DNA of 64,000 nt from Pogona vitticeps (GCF_051106095.1 NC_135786.1:199017001-199081000), one strand, 5' to 3'; positions 12,801 through 24,637 are shown, counted from the first letter of the stretch. The notes: generated by a model not told the origin, from the letters alone. Program-made: numbers and translations.

Positions 12801-15800
12801 TAAGTAATATATAATTTGGTGAACTGAACCATTCTTCTCCTACCAGAAGGAAGACAGGTCCTACACAGGTGTTCGGCAACAAGACATGAACAAAAGTGGG
12901 AATTCACATGAGCCACACTGTCAAGGTCCCCTAGATCCTGAAAGTGGGCTGTACACACTACTCATATTGGGAGAACCTGCCATATAACCAAGGTCCCCAA
13001 TCATGACTCACATTTGAAACATATCAAGCTGAGCATCCATTCAGCTCTCTGCAGTACACATGTGAAGATCTACAATGCGGGCATCTTGTGAGCAGGGCTC
13101 CTGTGCATGACCACATCCTCTCCCTAGTTTAGGTCTATTGAACTTGGAAGCAAACACCTACACAATGCTACAGCCATCATAGAATGTGAGGTGAGGGGAT
13201 GATAGAAGAGAGGGCATCAGAATCATAAGCCTCCCTTGTTTCCAATGAATTTGTTGTACCTTTTTTTTTCAAATGACAAAATACACTATGAATACAAAGA
13301 AAACAAGGAGGCGAAGGAGAACTATTAAGTCTCGTACAGTCAGAAAGATAACAAAAATATCATACACTGATATATCTGTGTAATCAACCATCAGAAAGTA
13401 CATATGGTCAGGAACAGCAACATGAAAGAAAAGCACTGTGGCACCTTTAAGCTGTAACCATCTTATTTCACTGTGAAATTTAATGGCTTACCATCCACTG
13501 AAGAAATGGAGTGTAACCCACAAAAGGTTACAACGTAATAAATGTGTCAGCCTTTAAGGTGCCGGAGTACATTTGGTTTTGATGCTGTCAAAACAGACTA
13601 ATACAGGTTGTCTCTGTGACAATGCAATCTATGGTAAAAACAACGAGTGCTGGCTGCTTATTTCCCCTCTTGTGTCCTCTCTCCAATGGATAATATCCCT
13701 TTGGTAGGGAAAAAGCACGGTGAAGACATAATCAAAGAGGATGGAACACATGTTTCTATAAACAAATCAGTCTCTTTGACCATTCTATTTAATTTACTTC
13801 AACACATTAAGAATTTCTTATTTTAATGCTGCACTGCACCTACAATTATCCACAACAGTGATGCTTTCTTTATATCAGAGTACTGCACAATTTAAGAAGT
13901 ATGGACACATTTTCTTTGAGAGGATAAGTTTGACTCTTACTACTGCCTGGTGGTCTATTTCGGGTTTTACATAACAAAAATCACAGGGCTTAACTAGAAG
14001 ATTTGTAGGTGCATGCCATCATTTGCCTCTTACATCATTATGTGACAATCACTGGATTAATGTGGTATCCACATTTTTCTTCAGTTGCCGAAGTTTTCCC
14101 AGTATCCATATGACATGGCTATGATGTGTGGGTGGCACTATGAGAAGTAAATTAGCTGAAATAAATCTCTGTAGATTTACTGATATGCAAAAGGTAAAAA
14201 TGCATCTTCTGAAGCTATCCTGGTTTATGAAGGTTTTCCAGAGCCATGCTATATTTATGTTGCTACAAGACACCACATACAATCCTTATATACACATCCC
14301 ATACAAGTAAACTGCAGATATGCTTTAAACTTAAGCTCTCCCACAAAATGAGGACAATGATGATAATCACAAAGAAAAAGAAGAGTCTGAAAAATATGAA
14401 TATCCTAAAAGCTGCATGCATTGTCAAGTTGAGAGTGTTTGACCAGAAGTTATTTTCTGATTGGGGGAGGGGGGAATAGGAGAATAAATGTATGACATAC
14501 CTAAATTGACCTAATTTGTTTTAAGAATAACTTTTGAGGGGAAAAGGCTTAAATTACAGATGCAGATTGAAAATTGCCTAGAGGAGAAACAAGACTCTCC
14601 ACCCCTCAATCACACAGAACTTTACACCTTTTAAACATTTTAATTTTCACAAACAAAAATATAAGTGGAGTGTTTCCTGAGAGTAACAAGAAATACGAGG
14701 CAGATTATTGCCCAACACCACATATATTTATCTGATGCAAAAAATTATTCTCACATGTGTTTTACAAAAGTAAAGACTTGCTAGGATCATTATGGAAGAC
14801 TCATGGCTGAACTAAAAGTTGATTTCTTGTTGTCATCTCAGATAATTAACATTCCTTTTACGTCACTTATGTTACAGATTTCTAACAAATGTTCACGAGT
14901 ACACTTACCCATTAATAGAATGGAAAATCTTTTCGTACTCTTCATTTGAGCGATTTAATCTGTCACCATGAAAATAAAATAAAAAGTTGTAGCATAAATA
15001 CCTTCTCAAACTAGTACAGTTCTTACTATAGAAACTGAAAGGCTACATCAATTTTCAGTGGGACAAGGTAAATGGAGATCAAGTATTTTGTAGAGTGGGA
15101 ATTATTTTTCTAGCAGTGGAAAGTATTTTTATTAATCACATTAATATCCCACCTCCTCTCCAAGTAATCTACATGTTTCTCTTCCATGTTCCCATTTTAT
15201 CAGCAAATGCTGTCAGAAAGATCAAGCTCATACAGTGAGCTTTATGGTCACTTGGAAACCAGGGCTCTCCAATTCTAGATTGACATAGCTTCTGCATCTG
15301 GTTTTATTATCAGATATTTAATAAGACCCTGTGACTCAAGAATTCCAGAAAGTGCTAGCCCATGCATATGGCAAAGATTTCCATTCTATTGATTAAACTG
15401 CCTCCCCCATCAGAGCAAGTTCCTGTTTTGTGTCACATAGCATGTAAGGAAAAAGGTGAAAATCCAACTCCCCAGTTAGACCCATTGAATCTACTACTAA
15501 ATAGTAAATCAACACCTCTGAGCTTCCACAGCCAGGCAAAGACCTTTCTCTTCAGGCATTAGCCTCCTTAATGACTGGTGGTCTGAGAGGGGTTGATCTT
15601 ATGTACCATTCTAATATCGTCGTCTAGTCGTGTCCGACTCTTCGTGACCCCATGGACCAGAGCACGCCAGGCCCTCCTATCTTCCACTGCCTCCCGTAGT
15701 TGTGTCAAATTCATCTTGGTTGCTTCGATGACACTGTCCAACCATCTCATCCTCTGTCGTCCCCTTCTCCTCTTGCCTTCTCTTTGCTTAATTCTTTTTT

Positions 15801-18800
15801 AATATTTGTATACTTACTGTTTTAGTTTTTAACTACTGTTTTAGCCATCTTGGGTGCTTTTGGTGAGGAGGTATGTATGTATGGATGGATAGGGCTAGTA
15901 AATGGATTTAGGCCAAAAGCCTCACAGAACCTTAAAAACGAATGAATTTCTCACAGCTCAAACTCCATAAAGTTTCTGCGGACTGGAATATAATGGGAGC
16001 ACTACAGCCGTAGAAGCTTACCTTATTGGCACTACTCGTGCTCCAGCAGATTCAAGAAACTTTACATATGAAGCAGCAATATAAGAACTTCCAAATCTTT
16101 TGAAGATTTTGGAGATAGATTCCTGGGCCACGATTCCTAAAACACACACACAAAATAAAGAACATGTATTATCCAATGAAATGTTTTTAGCCATATGAAG
16201 CAGCAGGAAGTCCTAAAGCAATAATGATATTCATAAAATAGCAGGTAGATTTTACTCTTCCCTAAATATTTAAATCCAAGAAAAAAGAAATGAACATGGG
16301 GTTTCGCTAAACAGCACAATAACCATCCTTCAGCAATGTCGCCCATTCACATGCATTTAAACACATAGGCTTAAATCCAACTGGTATGCATAACTAGACA
16401 AGATCCATTAACATAAACTACTGAGAGCACCCATGAGCACACCCTGCCCATCTGCGCATGTGCACGAGCATGCCATGCCCCGGCCATCCACGAGTAAAGC
16501 CTGCCCACCTGCAAGCGTGGTTCAGAAAAGGTGGGGGACCACTGCTCTATGTGATCCAGAACTTGGAAAAAAAGTAGTTCTGCACACATGAAGGGCTTAC
16601 ATGAAGAAACCTCTCCCTCTTTAGACTGCTGTTTACATATGATGAAAGTAATAACAGACAAGGTAGGGCTAGAATAGAGGACACACTCTTGAAGAATGAC
16701 TAAACAGAGAAGTTCTGTGTTGTACATTGTCACACACCCCCAGTTCCTGTTTGGTCTTCCACACAACCCAGGTTCACTTTTGGGTATGACATTTATTTTT
16801 CAACACTTTCCTGCTGCCACCAGAGGATTTAGTCCTCACTCTATTACATATGACTCTTAAATCAGTGTTATTCAATAAAACAATGTTTATTTAAGTGTTT
16901 ATAAGTAAATCATAGAAAGTAAATCATGGATGGTCTTATTTTATTCATTCAATAAACTGTGCTTTTATGATATTTATATTTGCTTATGTATAATCATGTT
17001 AATCAAGGTATTTATTCATTTCTTATCTTGTTCTCTACCTCTCTATTCTTCTCTAACACAAGACTGGTCCTATCTGCCTAAACTGCTTCTAATATCCTTA
17101 ACTGAAGTCCCTAACTCTAACTCATATCCCTCCTAACTCTAACTCATATCCCTAACTGTCTTCCATTCTTCTTATATTTTCCTAGTTCTGCCTCTTCTCT
17201 TCTCCCATTAGTTGTTAAATCAGGGTTTCATTGTGATGGACAGGAGTGGTTACTGACCTGTCCGTCACTATGCATAAGCATGTCTTTCATAGAGATTTGG
17301 AAGCTGCTCTCCAGTGGTCTTACTCAAGCTGCGTAACAGAAATATTCTTCTGTATTGGCCAGGAAAGTATACAAATGCCTAATGTGGCTTCTTGCATCAT
17401 TAGGCTGGAAACATCTGAATATGCCATTTCGTCAGCCTAAGATAAGTGTTGTAATTTGGGTATTTCTTCCTGTCCTCCCTTCAATGTCAAAGTGAAAACT
17501 ATGACGCAAGAGGACAAATATTAACCTTAAAAGCAGGAGCATCTAAAACATTATGCAAGCACACACACACACACACAAACCTTACTGATGCTATATATGT
17601 ATCTGATAACAGGTTGGAAAGTCCCCTCTATGCATTTTTCCACCAGCAGGCAATAACAAGCTCTTCGCTTCCAAGCTGAGCTGTTGTTCTGATCTACTGT
17701 TCTTTATATAGAGACTTATATTTGTTAAATTATATTTCTAATCTCTTTCTCTTTTAATTGTCACTGCTCTCGTGTTAATTTCGTTACCCTTGGCCACTCG
17801 AAGTGCCATTTTTTGCAGCAGAAAGGTGGGATGTAAAATAAACAAAAGCCACTTCACATAGGAACAATGTGAATTTCTAGCACATGCATTTGGATTCCAA
17901 TGTATTTACTGTATTTTCTTTTAAAAAATACCTTCATTGTGGTGAGAAGGCTAACATAATGCAACAGATTTCATGGGCACAGATGCACATATTGCATTCA
18001 CACACCCTTGGGGTGGTCCTAAGTGGCAGAAGAAGAGGCACTCAATGTATCGGAGGTAATGGCTGGCATTATCAATGTGTGATGTGTGTGTTGTTTTTCC
18101 CACCAGGGAGCACATGGCAGCCAACCATTTATACAGGAGGAGAAAAAAGTTATGTTCAAGAGCACTGCTGAGGTTGGAACTGAAACACCCCTGGGCCCCT
18201 TATGTTCCCAATATTAAATGTGAGGATCAGATTCTGCTTCTTCACAACAGTATCCAAGAAGGCAGTCCTATCTATTTTGACTCACTGAACCTAAGGGAAT
18301 CTATTACTCTGACATTCCTTTCCTACATCCCTCCATTCATTGTGTCTTTTTTATGTGATGCTAAAGCATGATAGAATTCTTCAAAATTATGCACAGTATT
18401 TATGGACATCAGTTATGGTGGAGAGGCTGGATATAAGTCTAATAAACCAACCTTTAATAATAACTGTGTGCCATCAAGTCAATTCCGACTTATGGCAAGG
18501 ATTCCCAGACATAAAGTACTCAGAAATGGTTTACCATTCCTTTCTTCTGGAGGTGCCCTGGGACTGTGTGACTTGCCCAAGGCTATACAGTACAGGCTGA
18601 CTGTTCTCTTGGAAGGCACACTGTGAAATCAAACTCTGCTAAGCTCACTTCAGAGGGTCAGGGCACCCCCCCAGAGGAGCTCCAAAGTACAGCATGCACT
18701 GCCAAAACTCACCTCCACCGTCTTTGTGTTGGCAAAATGCTCCTCTCAGAGGAGTCACCATTCCTAGATTCAACCTGGTGATCTCTACTGCCAATCCATA

Positions 18801-21280
18801 AACTGAGAGAACCAACAGGTTGCTCCAATCATGATGCCTGGTTCAAAACGTTTTGATGTACTATACTTTTCTTTCCACTTCAGCTAGAGCCAGTGAATAA
18901 AGCCAGCAAGTCTGTTCTGTGTTGTCTATCAACACACCTGCAGTATTAGTAGTCGTCTAGTCGTTTAGTCGTGTCCGACTCTTCGTGACCCCATGGACCA
19001 GAGCACGCCAGGCCCTCCTGTCTTCCACTGCCTCCCGTAGTTGTGTCAATTTCATGTTGGTTACTTCGCAGACGCTGTCCAGCAATCACATCCTCTGTCG
19101 TCCCCTTCTCCTCTTGCCTTCACACTTTCCTAACATCAAGGTCTTTTCCAGGGAGTCTTCTCTTCTCATGAGATGGCCAAAGTACTAGAGCCTCAGCTTC
19201 AGGATCTGTCCTTCAAGTGAGCACTCAGGGTTGATTTCCTTTAGAATTGATAGGTTTGTTCTCCTTGCAGTCCAGGGGATTCTCAATAGCCTCCTCCAGC
19301 ACCACAATTCAAAGGCATCAATTCTTCGGCGCTCTGCTTTCTTTATTGTCCAGCTCTCACTTCCATACATCACTACAGGAAAAACCATAGCTTTGACTAT
19401 TCGGACTTTTGTTGGCAAGGTGATGTCTCTGCTTTTTAAGATGCTGTCAAGGTTTGTCATCGCTGTCCTCCCAAGAAGCAGGCGTCTTTTAATTTCGTGG
19501 CTGCTGTCTCCATCTGCAGTGATCATGGAGCCCAAGAAAGTAAAGTCTGTCACTGCCTCCATATCTTCCCCTTCAATTTACCAGGAGGTGATGGGACCAG
19601 TGGCCATGATCTTAGTTTTTTTGATGTTGAGCTTCAGACCGTTTTTTGCACTCTCCTCTTTCACCCTCATTACAAGGTTCTTTAATTCCTCCTCACTTTC
19701 TGCCATCAGAGTGGTATCATCTGCATATTGGAGGTTGTTGATATTTCTTCCGGCAATCTTAATTCCAGCTTGGGATTCCTCCAGTCCGGCCTTCCAACAT
19801 GATGTATTCTGCATATAGGTTAAATAAGCCGGGGGACAATATACAGCCTTGTCTTACTCCTTTCCCAATTTTGAACCAATCAGTTGTTCCATATCCAGTT
19901 CTAACTGTTGCTTCCTGTCCCATATATAGATTTCTCAAGAGATAGATGAGGTGGTTAGGCACTCCCATTTCTTTAAGGACTTGCCATAGTTTGCTGTGGT
20001 CCACACAGTCAAAGGCTTTTGCATAGTCAATGAAGCCGAAGTAAATATTTTTCTGGAACTCTCTGGCTTTCTCCATAATCCAGCGCATGTTAGCAATTTG
20101 GTCTCGAGTTCCTCTGCCCCACTATTAGTATACCAAGCTAAACAAAATGCTCTATGATCACCGAAGAGGGTGCAATTATTAGACTGAAGACTAGGGCTGC
20201 AGATCAAAATGTCTTTATCTTGGAGTAAATGTCATTGAATTCACTGAGACTTAGTTTAAGGCAAATACAGGGATCAAGCAGAGGTGGACAACACAGAAAG
20301 TCCCTTCTCTGAAAACTGATCCAGGTGTGTGAAGGATCCAATGTTTGAGGTTTCACAAATCAAACCAATCCGCATCCTCATCCCTGCGACAGATGAGCAA
20401 CCCTAAGTGCAAATTAAGATGGGGGTGGCTTTTTGCAAGTCCTCCTATACACTTCTAAGCAGATTTACCTGGAAGGAAATGCTACAGATTTCAGTGAAAG
20501 AACCAAAGCATTAGAAAGCATCTTTAGAAGTAGGATGCAGTGCAGAGTCAAGACTACAATAAGACGCTGGATGCAACAATCGTTTTCGCCCAGTTCTGGC
20601 AGCACTTCAAGCAGATGCATAAAAGTGAGAAATCTTCACATTTGAACAGGATAGAAAGGGGAATGTCTCCTCTTTTTTTAAATCTGCAAAAATTGACACA
20701 CACACACCCCAAAAATCAGGCAAAGTCCAAAGGAACAAAACAAAACAAAGACAAAAACATGTGGCACCTTAAATACTAACTAATGTATTACATTTTTATG
20801 TGAGCTTTCGTGGACAAGTCAGACATACATGGAAACAAGAAGAAATACTGTACTGGATGAAATCCCAGTTTCACAAGTAAAACACCCGATATATTGGTTG
20901 TTAGGAAGAACAACCTTCAGAACACGGCCAAAGAGCCCGAAAAACCCACAACAACCATCAGATCCCGGCCGTGAAAGCCTTCGCGAATACCCGATATATT
21001 AATCGGCTCTGAGACTCCTGGGTGCCTTATCCCTGGACAGCCCGGCAACTGGTGTTTCTGTTTCTATATCAAGCCTGAGAAAGGCGCAGAGTCCCCGACG
21101 CCTCTGTCCGGCGCCCTGAGAGATGCATTCCCAGCCGCTGCACCAACAGCGCCGCCACTCACCAATGATCGGCCTGTCATTCTCGCTCCGCGGCAGCACG
21201 AAGGAGAACACCGACGGGCAGAAGAGGCTGAGGAAGGCGCAAGCGCCCAGCTTCCAGCGCCACCCGAGCAGCCTCGCCAT
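6713..21280 (-). CDS. GGH: Gamma-glutamyl hydrolase, complete gene (9 coding exons)
   Basis: GGH is a lysosomal and secreted peptidase of the class-I glutamine amidotransferase fold that removes gamma-linked glutamates from folate and antifolate polyglutamates. The nine exons join in phase to 966 bp (321 aa; human is 318 aa). What is visible: a hydrophobic signal peptide (about residues 1-26), the entry segment NDRPIIG, the nucleophile motif WGTC with Cys137, and the catalytic motif GVQWHPEK with His247. These correspond to mature human Cys110 and His220. N-glycosylation sequons lie at 166 (NFT), 206 (NFT) and 311 (NHS). All introns have GT-AG ends. It is transcribed away from a CpG island at its 5' end, in the same direction as TTPA further right. 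No break was seen, so it looks functional. The start is the only Met ahead of a signal peptide in exon 1. Confidence 0.96.
6971..7104. mobile_element. hAT-like short repeat, degraded
   Basis: The left half reads ctcctcaacttggtgctctc and the right half (atccggagggcaccagactg) is its rough inverse. The interior has the tcaactcccatgatccc motif common in squamate and bird hAT-type repeats. It lies in GGH intron 8. Confidence 0.45.
7795..7837 (-). ncRNA. Hammerhead-like ribozyme motif, decayed copy
   Basis: Read on the minus strand: TCCT, CTGAAGA, a GCCAGCC/GACTGGC stem, then GTC and AGGA. This copy departs from the conserved hammerhead core and is probably inactive. It is the copy that lies sense in the GGH pre-mRNA. 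Confidence 0.5.
7870..7912 (+). ncRNA. Hammerhead-like ribozyme motif
   Basis: Stem I is TCCT (7870-7873) with AGGA (7909-7912). The core CTGAAGA lies at 7874-7880. Stem II is GCCGGTC with GACTGGC around loop ACAGA. Then comes GAAAC and GTC, with cleavage predicted after C7908. Stem III is minimal (ACGT), as in hammerheads that act as dimers. One extra U precedes stem II, so activity is uncertain. It is antisense to GGH. Confidence 0.6.
8191..8328 (-). CDS. GGH: GGH exon 8 (catalytic His)
   Basis: Acceptor TAG before CTTATAAA and donor GTATGG. It encodes [15 protein letters not shown] through FEWK to FFVSE, including catalytic His247. It aligns to human [20 protein letters not shown]. Confidence 0.95.
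9251..9383. mobile_element. hAT-type short DNA transposon
   Basis: A 133-bp element in GGH intron 7. It starts cagtggttcccaacctt and its far end inverts to cagttactcccaatctt. It has an 8-bp target duplication, ttctaggt at 9243-9250 and tcctaggt at 9384-9391 (7 of 8). The rest of intron 7 (8329-10039) shows nothing recognisable. Confidence 0.75.
10040..10130 (-). CDS. GGH: GGH exon 7
   Basis: Acceptor TTTCAG and donor GTAATA. It encodes [18 protein letters not shown] through [11 protein letters not shown] and the first base of the next codon. It matches human [30 protein letters not shown]. Confidence 0.95.
10225..10331 (-). CDS. GGH: GGH exon 6
   Basis: Donor GTAGCATC. It encodes [14 protein letters not shown] through [14 protein letters not shown] to FWSLSVQ. 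The acceptor GGAACAAG before GTGCTAAG was preferred over an AG eight bases downstream because it keeps the length equal to human (NFTGGQLHSRMF). Confidence 0.93.
10332..12018 (-). other. GGH intron 5
   Basis: No gene inside. It holds one degraded hAT-like short repeat at about 11454-11560, with an inverted pair around the motif agctcccatcaaccacagcc. The remainder is unclassified single-copy-looking DNA. Confidence 0.45.
12019..12157 (-). CDS. GGH: GGH exon 5 (nucleophile Cys)
   Basis: Acceptor TTCTAG and donor GTAAAA. It encodes [20 protein letters not shown] through SGENLL to PLNFTQ. Cys137 in WGTC is the catalytic nucleophile. Human reads [19 protein letters not shown] here. Confidence 0.96.
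12582..12666 (-). CDS. GGH: GGH exon 4
   Basis: Acceptor TTCTTAG and donor GTAAAT. It encodes [20 protein letters not shown] followed by KIFYNKALE, matching human GILFPGGSVDLRRSDYAKVA then KIFYNLSIQ. Confidence 0.95.
12667..14908 (-). other. GGH intron 3
   Basis: No coding feature. About 13415-13612 is an unclassified interspersed repeat with the motifs ctgtggcaccttta and aactaatacagg-type ends; related pieces occur near 20728-20815 and 36030-36110. A degraded T-rich to AT-rich stretch makes up the rest. Confidence 0.4.
14909..14959 (-). CDS. GGH: GGH exon 3
   Basis: A 51-bp exon with acceptor GTGACAG and donor GTAAGT. It encodes [18 protein letters not shown] across its shared boundary codons, matching human RLDLTEKDYEILFKSING. 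Confidence 0.93.
15470..15960 (-). mobile_element. L2-type 3' tail interrupted by BovB
   Basis: The stretch caaagacctttctcttcagg near 15538 and the later ttttagccatcttgggtgct resemble an L2 LINE tail in squamates. The two parts are separated by a BovB fragment. It lies in GGH intron 2. Strand and limits are approximate. Confidence 0.4.
15613..15784 (-). mobile_element. BovB LINE, 3' end fragment
   Basis: The plus strand shows the BovB 3' end reversed (tagtcgtgtccgactcttcg), so the element points to the minus strand. Only the last 170 bp are present: the C-terminal [18 protein letters not shown] coding piece and the tail. Confidence 0.88.
16022..16136 (-). CDS. GGH: GGH exon 2
   Basis: Acceptor TTTTAG and donor GTAAGC. 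It encodes [16 protein letters not shown] through [16 protein letters not shown] to ARVVPI, matching human [21 protein letters not shown]. Confidence 0.95.
16427..16545. mobile_element. hAT-like remnant, one end only
   Basis: The right end reads ggtgggggaccactgctct, the inverse of the common hAT start agagcagtggtcccc. The left end is not clear. It lies in GGH intron 1. Confidence 0.45.
18455..18620 (-). repeat. Squamate SINE-like repeat
   Basis: It carries tcaattccgacttatggca and gaaatggtttaccattcc, motifs repeated at about 42720-42765 and 61205-61300 in this window. I recognise it as a common reptile SINE-type repeat but cannot name the subfamily. Confidence 0.5.
18952..20122 (-). mobile_element. 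BovB LINE, 5'-truncated (about 1.17 kb)
   Basis: The 3' half of a BovB (RTE clade) in GGH intron 1, reversed relative to the plus strand. The minus strand encodes reverse-transcriptase pieces with the core [18 protein letters not shown] near 19690-19740, and upstream [17 protein letters not shown] near 19980-20040. Towards the 3' end it keeps the C-terminal coding tail. An 8-bp duplication, tattagta, flanks it at 18944-18951 and 20123-20130. The frame is broken in several places, so the copy is dead. Confidence 0.92.
20896..20988 (+). mobile_element. Penelope-like terminal-repeat insertion, 93 bp
   Basis: It is flanked by an exact 12-bp duplication, acccgatatatt, at 20884-20895 and 20989-21000. 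After a 7-base fold-back (ggttgtt), the body begins AGGAAGAACAACC at 20903, the base that follows the predicted hammerhead cleavage site in the 7870-7912 copy. It then runs through cacggccaaagagcccgaaa to gaaagccttcgcgaat. It sits 175 bp inside GGH intron 1. Confidence 0.68.
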
Positions 21281-21690
21281 CTCCCCGGGTCGCTTCGGTG
21301 AACGCAGGCTCGCCCGGCGCGGCTGCCCTCTTTTAAGCGCTGCGCGCTCGCCCCGGGCCGAAGGGCCGAAACCCTGCCCTCGCGCGGCGCCTCTCAGCCG
21401 CCAAAGGCATCCTGGGAAATGTAGTCCTCCGGCTTGCTAGCCCCGCAAAGGACACGATCGTTCCTCGGAGCATTGTGTAGTTCTTCCTCCGCGAAGGGTC
21501 TCATGGGTCCCGACCGCAAACGTAATTTTCAGGGAAGAGGTCGGGATCCGCGCACAGAGAAGACGGACAGTGACTTGGGAAGGAGTCCACCCGCCTGTCC
21601 CCGGGGAGGAGAAGAGATCACAAGGAGACGAACCAGCTCTTCCCGCCAAGTTCTTGGTTAGGCACTGGAGCTGTCGCGGTGCGATGCGTA
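21030..21690 (-). promoter_or_regulatory. GGH CpG-island promoter
   Basis: A GC- and CpG-rich island of about 0.65 kb covers exon 1 and the upstream flank, in contrast with AT-rich surroundings. No TATA box is evident. GGH is transcribed leftward from here; no divergent gene is supported on the right. Confidence 0.7.
21163..21280 (-). CDS. GGH: GGH exon 1 (signal peptide)
   Basis: It starts at ATG 21280 and ends with donor GTGAGT (21162-21157). It encodes a signal peptide rich in Leu, Ala and Phe, then SENDRPIIG, matching human DTAKKPIIG. It lies in a CpG island, as expected for a first exon. Confidence 0.93.
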
Positions 21691-23379
21691 GCGCTTGCGT
21701 CATAAATGCAACAATAAACCATAAGAAGCGAAGCGGACTGCGGTTGTGAGGATTGTTTAAAGATTGCTCGGGTTTAGGAAGGATTCCTGTCTTGCGAATG
21801 TTCGCCTTTGCATATGTACCCAAGCCTAAAGTGTGCATTATGTAATAAAGAGGTCGGTTTAAGAGAGATACATTGGCAGATGTGTTATTGTGTGTTTAGC
21901 GTGGGTGAGTTAGCTCCCTATAGATGACACATGGGCAGTCAGTCCCGGTGCAGACCGATGAAAATGTATGAAGCAGTTAAAAGCGTGTATTAAAAAAAAA
22001 GCCTGGCTTGTTGATAAAGTTAGGTATAGCACAGAAAAGCCCAAATAATAACTAAAAGGAAGGTTTGCGAGGAAGTGAGGGGATACATTGTTGACATGGA
22101 GTAAGAAGATGTGCTCTTACACATCTGTTTTGGAGCAAATGGGATCAGGCTAAATAGGGTCGCTAGAAGGTCTCATATGGCATTTGGCACGATCCTTGCT
22201 TCAAAATGGCCAAGGAATCTTAGTGACTCTATTTGGTCCCTGCCAGTCTGTTGTCAATTTGTTTGCATTTCTCTTAAAGTTCCAGTTGAGGATCCATGTA
22301 CAAAAAGCCCCCTTTGTCCCCTCCTCTCGCTTCCAGGAGGAAGTTTTCATTTTGTCTTTTTTTTTAAAGTGATGGAATGAATATGTACCACCCTAATAAA
22401 TCTTTTTTAAAAAACAAAAGACTTCCTTTGCTCTTCCATGGAGGAAGTGTTTAATTTGCCAATATCCTGAAGTGGCTCTCTTCTTAAGCCACTTCACAAT
22501 ATTAACAATCAGGAAAGCTTGATTTTGGTTTGTTTCCAGTGATTGCACATGCTGGAAATGTACCAAATCAGTGCAAGCCTACCCTCACCAAAAAAGTAGA
22601 TGCTCCTGGCTCACTCCAGCAAAAAATGTCTGATTGCTGTTTTTAGGATGAATCAATTTCTACCTGCAGCAGACCATACAGTGAATTAATTGCCCATGTA
22701 GTCATTTTGAAGAAAGGAAATTAAAATGTCAGATGGAAAATAATAGCCCCGTATCTGCAATACGAAGGAGGAAGCTGAAATCATAGATGAAGAACAGAGT
22801 AGCCTTTACTGACATCTGCTCCCAAATCCTTTCTGGCATTTGGGATAGAGAATTGCAATGGCATTATGCTTCAATAACTGGCAAACAAGATGTCTAACAA
22901 AAAAGAAAATCATGTGGTCCCAGTACACAATCTAAAGGCAAGCGTGGGTGATACTGCTATTAGATCACTAAAATATATATAAACAGAAGCTAACTTTCTA
23001 CCCCATCAGTCTTCATCAGGACTCTGGAACCAAGTTGTTTTAACAACACCAACTGAAAAAGCTTTTTGTCCTTTCTGTAAATGAGCTGCTGGAAAAAGAA
23101 TGCCTTGGCAAGGAATGGTGGAATAGCTTTGGGGTGAAAGGGCTTGTGAGGTTGGTGCTGGTATTGGTCACGGATTTCTGGATTATGGAGCACCTTGTTA
23201 CTAAATTCATCACATGTTATCTACTCTTTTCTTCCTGGATCCAGTTTGTAGTAAATAAGGATTTGATTCTGCAAGCCTAAAGCCTGACCACTCCCTCATT
23301 CTGTGCTTTTAATAATATTTACTACCAGTCTGAATGCCATCACTCACTTATCAAGTACTTTCTGGTTTTGCTGAATATT

Positions 23380-23590
23380 AGGGAAAACTTCCTAACTGTT
23401 AGAGCAGTACAACAAAGGAACCAATTACCTCAGGAGGTAATGAGCTGTTCAATACTGGAGACATTCAAGAAAAAGCTAGACTGCCATCTGTCAGATATAC
23501 AGTACCTTAACTTGGATTGCTGCATTGAGCAGGGGGTTTGACTCAATGGTCTTATAGGTCCTTTCCAACTCCATGGTTCTGTGACTATTT
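23380..23590 (+). mobile_element. CR1 LINE, 3' end fragment
   Basis: It contains gggaaaacttcctaactgt, gaggtaatgagctgttc and gactcaatggtcttatagg followed by the tail ggttctgtgactatt. This is the classic sauropsid CR1 3' end in plus orientation, missing most of the element. Confidence 0.85.
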
Positions 23591-24055
23591 GTACACATTG
23601 CAGCAAGGAAGAAGGCAGGGCCACACATGAACATTCAATTCACAGGCCTCTGTCAGTCTTTGAAAAGGCCTGATGACGGAAAACATACTCTGAAGAGGAG
23701 ATTGTGCAGAAAGAAATGGGCTATTTAAGGTTCTCTCTGTTTCTATAAAGACTTGCAAAGACATAAAGGTACAGTTTAGAGTAGACTTTAGCAAGCTGCT
23801 ACGTAGTTGTGAAATACATTCTTTGAAATGGTTGCAATATATACCTGCATGCACAGAGCAGGAAACAGTTCAAGCAGATTCATTATCTTGATACTAATCT
23901 AGCCAGAATGACAGTATCCTGGAAAAACCAACCAACAATGAATATTTGCCTTAAGCTTTGTTGCCAAATGCCATTATCAGAAGGATGACAAAAAGAACTA
24001 CCTCCATTTGAGGAGTCTCAGAAAGAACAATTTTTTAGAAAGCATGTGCTACACA

Positions 24056-24637
24056 CAGTATTTGCTGTATTTGCCGGCGTATACGACTACTTTTTTGCCC
24101 TGAAAAACATGCTTCCAAGTGGGGGGGATCATCTTATACGCCGGGTGCACTTCAGTTGAGATAGACATAGCTGCCCATAGTGGCCTTCCGATGCTCGCCC
24201 GGTGCCCATAATAGCATCCCGATGCCTGCCCACCTCATTCTACATACCGTCCAGTACCACGCGGTATCCAGCACGGCCGCGGCGAGCATCAGCAGCGAGA
24301 TAGGGGTGCCAGCCTTTTTGATGTGACTGGCCCATTCTGCTCGGCAGGAAGCAGCAGCGCTCCGGCCCTCCCTTTGTCTACACAGAGCTCACACAGGCGC
24401 ACTTGCGCACTAGTGCCGGTCACAGGGAGATGCAGGGGCAGGCCGGAGGCGCTACGGTTGCGCTGCGGCCGTACAATGCTGGCAATGAATAGCACCTTTT
24501 ATTTGATGTGTGGAAGGTGTGCGGAAGATGGTGTAGTCTTATACAGCGAGTATATAACAAACTTTATATTTTGAGTGGAAATGTTGGGGGGGGGGTCGTC
24601 TTATATGCCCAGTTGTCTTATATGCCAGCAAATACTG
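24056..24637. mobile_element. Tc/mariner-type MITE with CAGTATTTGC ends
   Basis: The left end begins cagtatttgctg and the right end reads cagcaaatactg, its inverse, followed by ta. Just inside are the subterminal pair gccggcgtatacgac and gtcgtcttatatgccc. About 0.58 kb, GC-rich interior with several CpGs, no transposase. The family is not certain. Confidence 0.6.

Noticed and set aside
18952-20122. A host gene suggested by the long frames [17 protein letters not shown] and MDLTEFTFLGSM-type pieces
   Set aside because: These are BovB reverse-transcriptase remnants with target duplications, not host exons.
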